Source of the DNA: Bacteroidota bacterium
GTDB lineage: Bacteria > Bacteroidota > Bacteroidia > B-17B0 > Aurantibacillaceae
Reading direction: 5' to 3'
NCBI GenBank assembly: GCA_025360565.1
Contig: JANYBY010000238.1
Span: 1 to 7,305 of the forward strand
Length of the DNA stretch: 7,305 nucleotides
How positions within the stretch are numbered: the first letter of the stretch is position 1; each line of letters starts with the position of its first letter. The notes beneath the pieces were generated by a model, which saw nothing but the letters and a program-made list of their open reading frames with translations, ran no database searches and was not told where the DNA came from. Shown one piece after another: positions 6,420 through 7,305 of the stretch. A program made the position numbers and the translations under genes.

Positions 6420-7305
6420 TTCTTCAATGATCAGTTTTTGCTCTTCGGTTTGTTTGTTCTTTGCTTCAATAATTACTTTTTGGCGGTTGGTTATCCTAAA
6501 TCGGTTAAAAATAAGTACGCCAAATAAAATGAAAAAGATAAGGCCAACGGTTAAAACAATTTTTAAAATGTGGTCTTTTTCTATTTGAGCTTTATTCGCG
6601 TTTAGGATCTCATCTTTGTACCTGTTCTTTTCAACATTTTTAATACTATCGGCAACCGCTTGTTTGTTAAATTCAAACTCAGCTTCTTTTTTATTTACCT
6701 CTTCTTTATTGGATTCTTTTTGAGCAAGGAGATAAAATTCGAAATATGATTCATAACTTACTAAAGCATTTTTTTTGTCGCCTAAGCCTTTATAACAGGA
6801 GTACAATCCAAAATAGGCCTCGTATAAGTTGATGTTGATCTTATTTTCTTTGGATAAATTTTTTTCTTTGAGATAATATTCGATCGCTTCTTTATATTTT
6901 TTTCTTTCCTGAAGTATTCTTCCAATATCTCCTAAAGCTCGTACCTGCTCATAAACATTTTTTATTTCGAGGGCAATTGTATAACACGATTCATAACATT
7001 CAAGAGCTTTGTCAACGTGTTTTAATCCCTCATTTGCGCTTCCAATATTACCAATCGCCGTGCAGAGCCCGTTCTTATTATCAATTTTTTTATTAATTTC
7101 AATACTTTTATTCCCATACTCAATGCACTTTTCAAAATGCCCCAATTTAAGTTCTAATGCGCATAAATTGATATATAAGGTGGCTAACTGATCTTGTTTA
7201 TTATTTTTTTCGGCAATTGCCAAACTTTTTAATTCGTAAACTTTTGCTTTTTCAAGCTGCCCCATTGTTATATACAGCGAACCTATGTTGCCATAAGCGA
7301 TCAAC
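5601..7305 (-). CDS. TPR sensor with membrane helix and SpoIIE-like PP2C phosphatase, 5' end outside the window (gene A)
   Basis: 567 codons are visible; the reading frame is open at the window edge and the protein starts beyond it, so the TTG at 7304 is internal (visible residue 1). In order: about five TPRs (roughly 1-195, e.g. AYGNIGSLYITMGQLEKAKVY 3-23), a charged coiled coil (about 196-245), a transmembrane helix (about 248-266), a cytoplasmic linker with DSINYAKRIQ (302-311), and a SpoIIE/PP2C domain (about 330-567). Metal-site motifs are intact: SGDFYW (D341), VCDSTGHGVPGG (D371), STDGYADQFGG (D505) and QIDDV (D558/D559). The last 272 residues align with gene B without a gap at about 71% identity by hand count, while the TPR parts are clearly more divergent. 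It is the first visible gene of a cluster read A, B, C and is probably transcribed with them. The expected role is a membrane-bound Ser/Thr phosphatase responding to an external signal; ligand and substrate are unknown. Confidence 0.94.
   Translation of the reverse strand, partial: LIAYGNIGSLYITMGQLEKAKVYELKSLAIAEKNNKQDQLATLYINLCALELKLGHFEKCIEYGNKSIEINKKIDNKNGLCTAIGNIGSANEGLKHVDKALECYESCYTIALEIKNVYEQVRALGDIGRILQERKKYKEAIEYYLKEKNLSKENKININLYEAYFGLYSCYKGLGDKKNALVSYESYFEFYLLAQKESNKEEVNKKEAEFEFNKQAVADSIKNVEKNRYKDEILNANKAQIEKDHILKIVLTVGLIFFILFGVLIFNRFRITNRQKVIIEAKNKQTEEQKLIIEEKQKEILDSINYAKRIQDSLLENFDSVTKFFSEAFLLLKPKDIVSGDFYWLSKKIVNKKISATESLVDELFFVAVCDSTGHGVPGGFMSFLNTAYLSEAVNEKHIYEPNKIFDYVRTRLVNTMSKNNQRDGFDGILMCFTKTSSFIDKQLVNSELNLTYAAAHNSPVIIKNNKLVLLESNKMPVGFGERNENFILFTHPIQKNDIIYVSTDGYADQFGGPKGKKFQYKQLHEVLATINPLPLTEQCELLNNKFEEWKGIQRQIDDVCIIGIKI

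Noticed and set aside
7009..7191. Plus-strand open frame opposite gene A
   Set aside because: It is antisense to the TPR region of gene A; its hydrophobic look comes from the reverse complement of helical TPR codons.
1..7305. CRISPR array, tRNA or rRNA genes, IS transposase, phage or defence genes
   Set aside because: I saw no regularly spaced repeats, no cloverleaf or rRNA signatures, and no transposase, integrase, nuclease or toxin-antitoxin motifs in the coding regions.

Overview
The window looks like a chromosomal segment of a low-GC Bacteroidota (Bacteroidetes) bacterium. Four things point there: a TAnnTTTG-type promoter in front of carB, start codons without Shine-Dalgarno sequences, a small single-domain RRM protein, and several TPR / transmembrane / SpoIIE-phosphatase proteins carrying the linker (DSINYAKRIQ) and the GGPKGKKF motif usual for that phylum. 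I cannot place it below phylum level. Every gene is on the minus strand, so transcription runs from high to low coordinates.

Layout in transcription order. Positions 7305 to 2415 hold a tight three-gene cluster with 3-bp and 6-bp gaps. Gene A has its 5' end outside the window and is a TPR / membrane / SpoIIE-like PP2C phosphatase. Gene B is a complete 677-aa protein of the same architecture. Gene C is a 380-aa TPR protein that stops just after its transmembrane helix and has no phosphatase. Next come a 190-bp gap with a strong hairpin and a candidate promoter, a RidA-family deaminase (2224-1844), and a 99-aa RRM protein (1783-1484) closed by a clear intrinsic terminator (about 1460-1427). A 348-bp non-coding gap follows, holding a nested palindromic repeat of REP/MITE type and the carB promoter. 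The window ends inside carB (residues 1-378 of the carbamoyl-phosphate synthase large subunit).

How the genes may work together. A, B and C appear to be a sensory operon. A signal peptide and TPR domain place the sensor outside the inner membrane, one helix crosses it, and a coiled linker joins it to a cytoplasmic PP2C-type serine/threonine phosphatase (A and B). SpoIIE-like phosphatases usually feed partner-switching (STAS anti-anti-sigma / anti-sigma kinase) pathways, but no STAS protein, anti-sigma kinase or sigma factor is visible here, so the target is unknown. A and B have phosphatase modules that align over 272 residues with no gap at about 71% identity by my hand count, while their sensor halves differ much more. 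This looks like a tandem duplication with a kept output and a changed input. RidA, the RRM protein and CarB are housekeeping genes with no visible link to this system.

The most interesting parts are the duplicated phosphatase pair, the exact seven-residue (one heptad) difference between their membrane-proximal linkers, the output-less third sensor, and the palindromic element upstream of carB.
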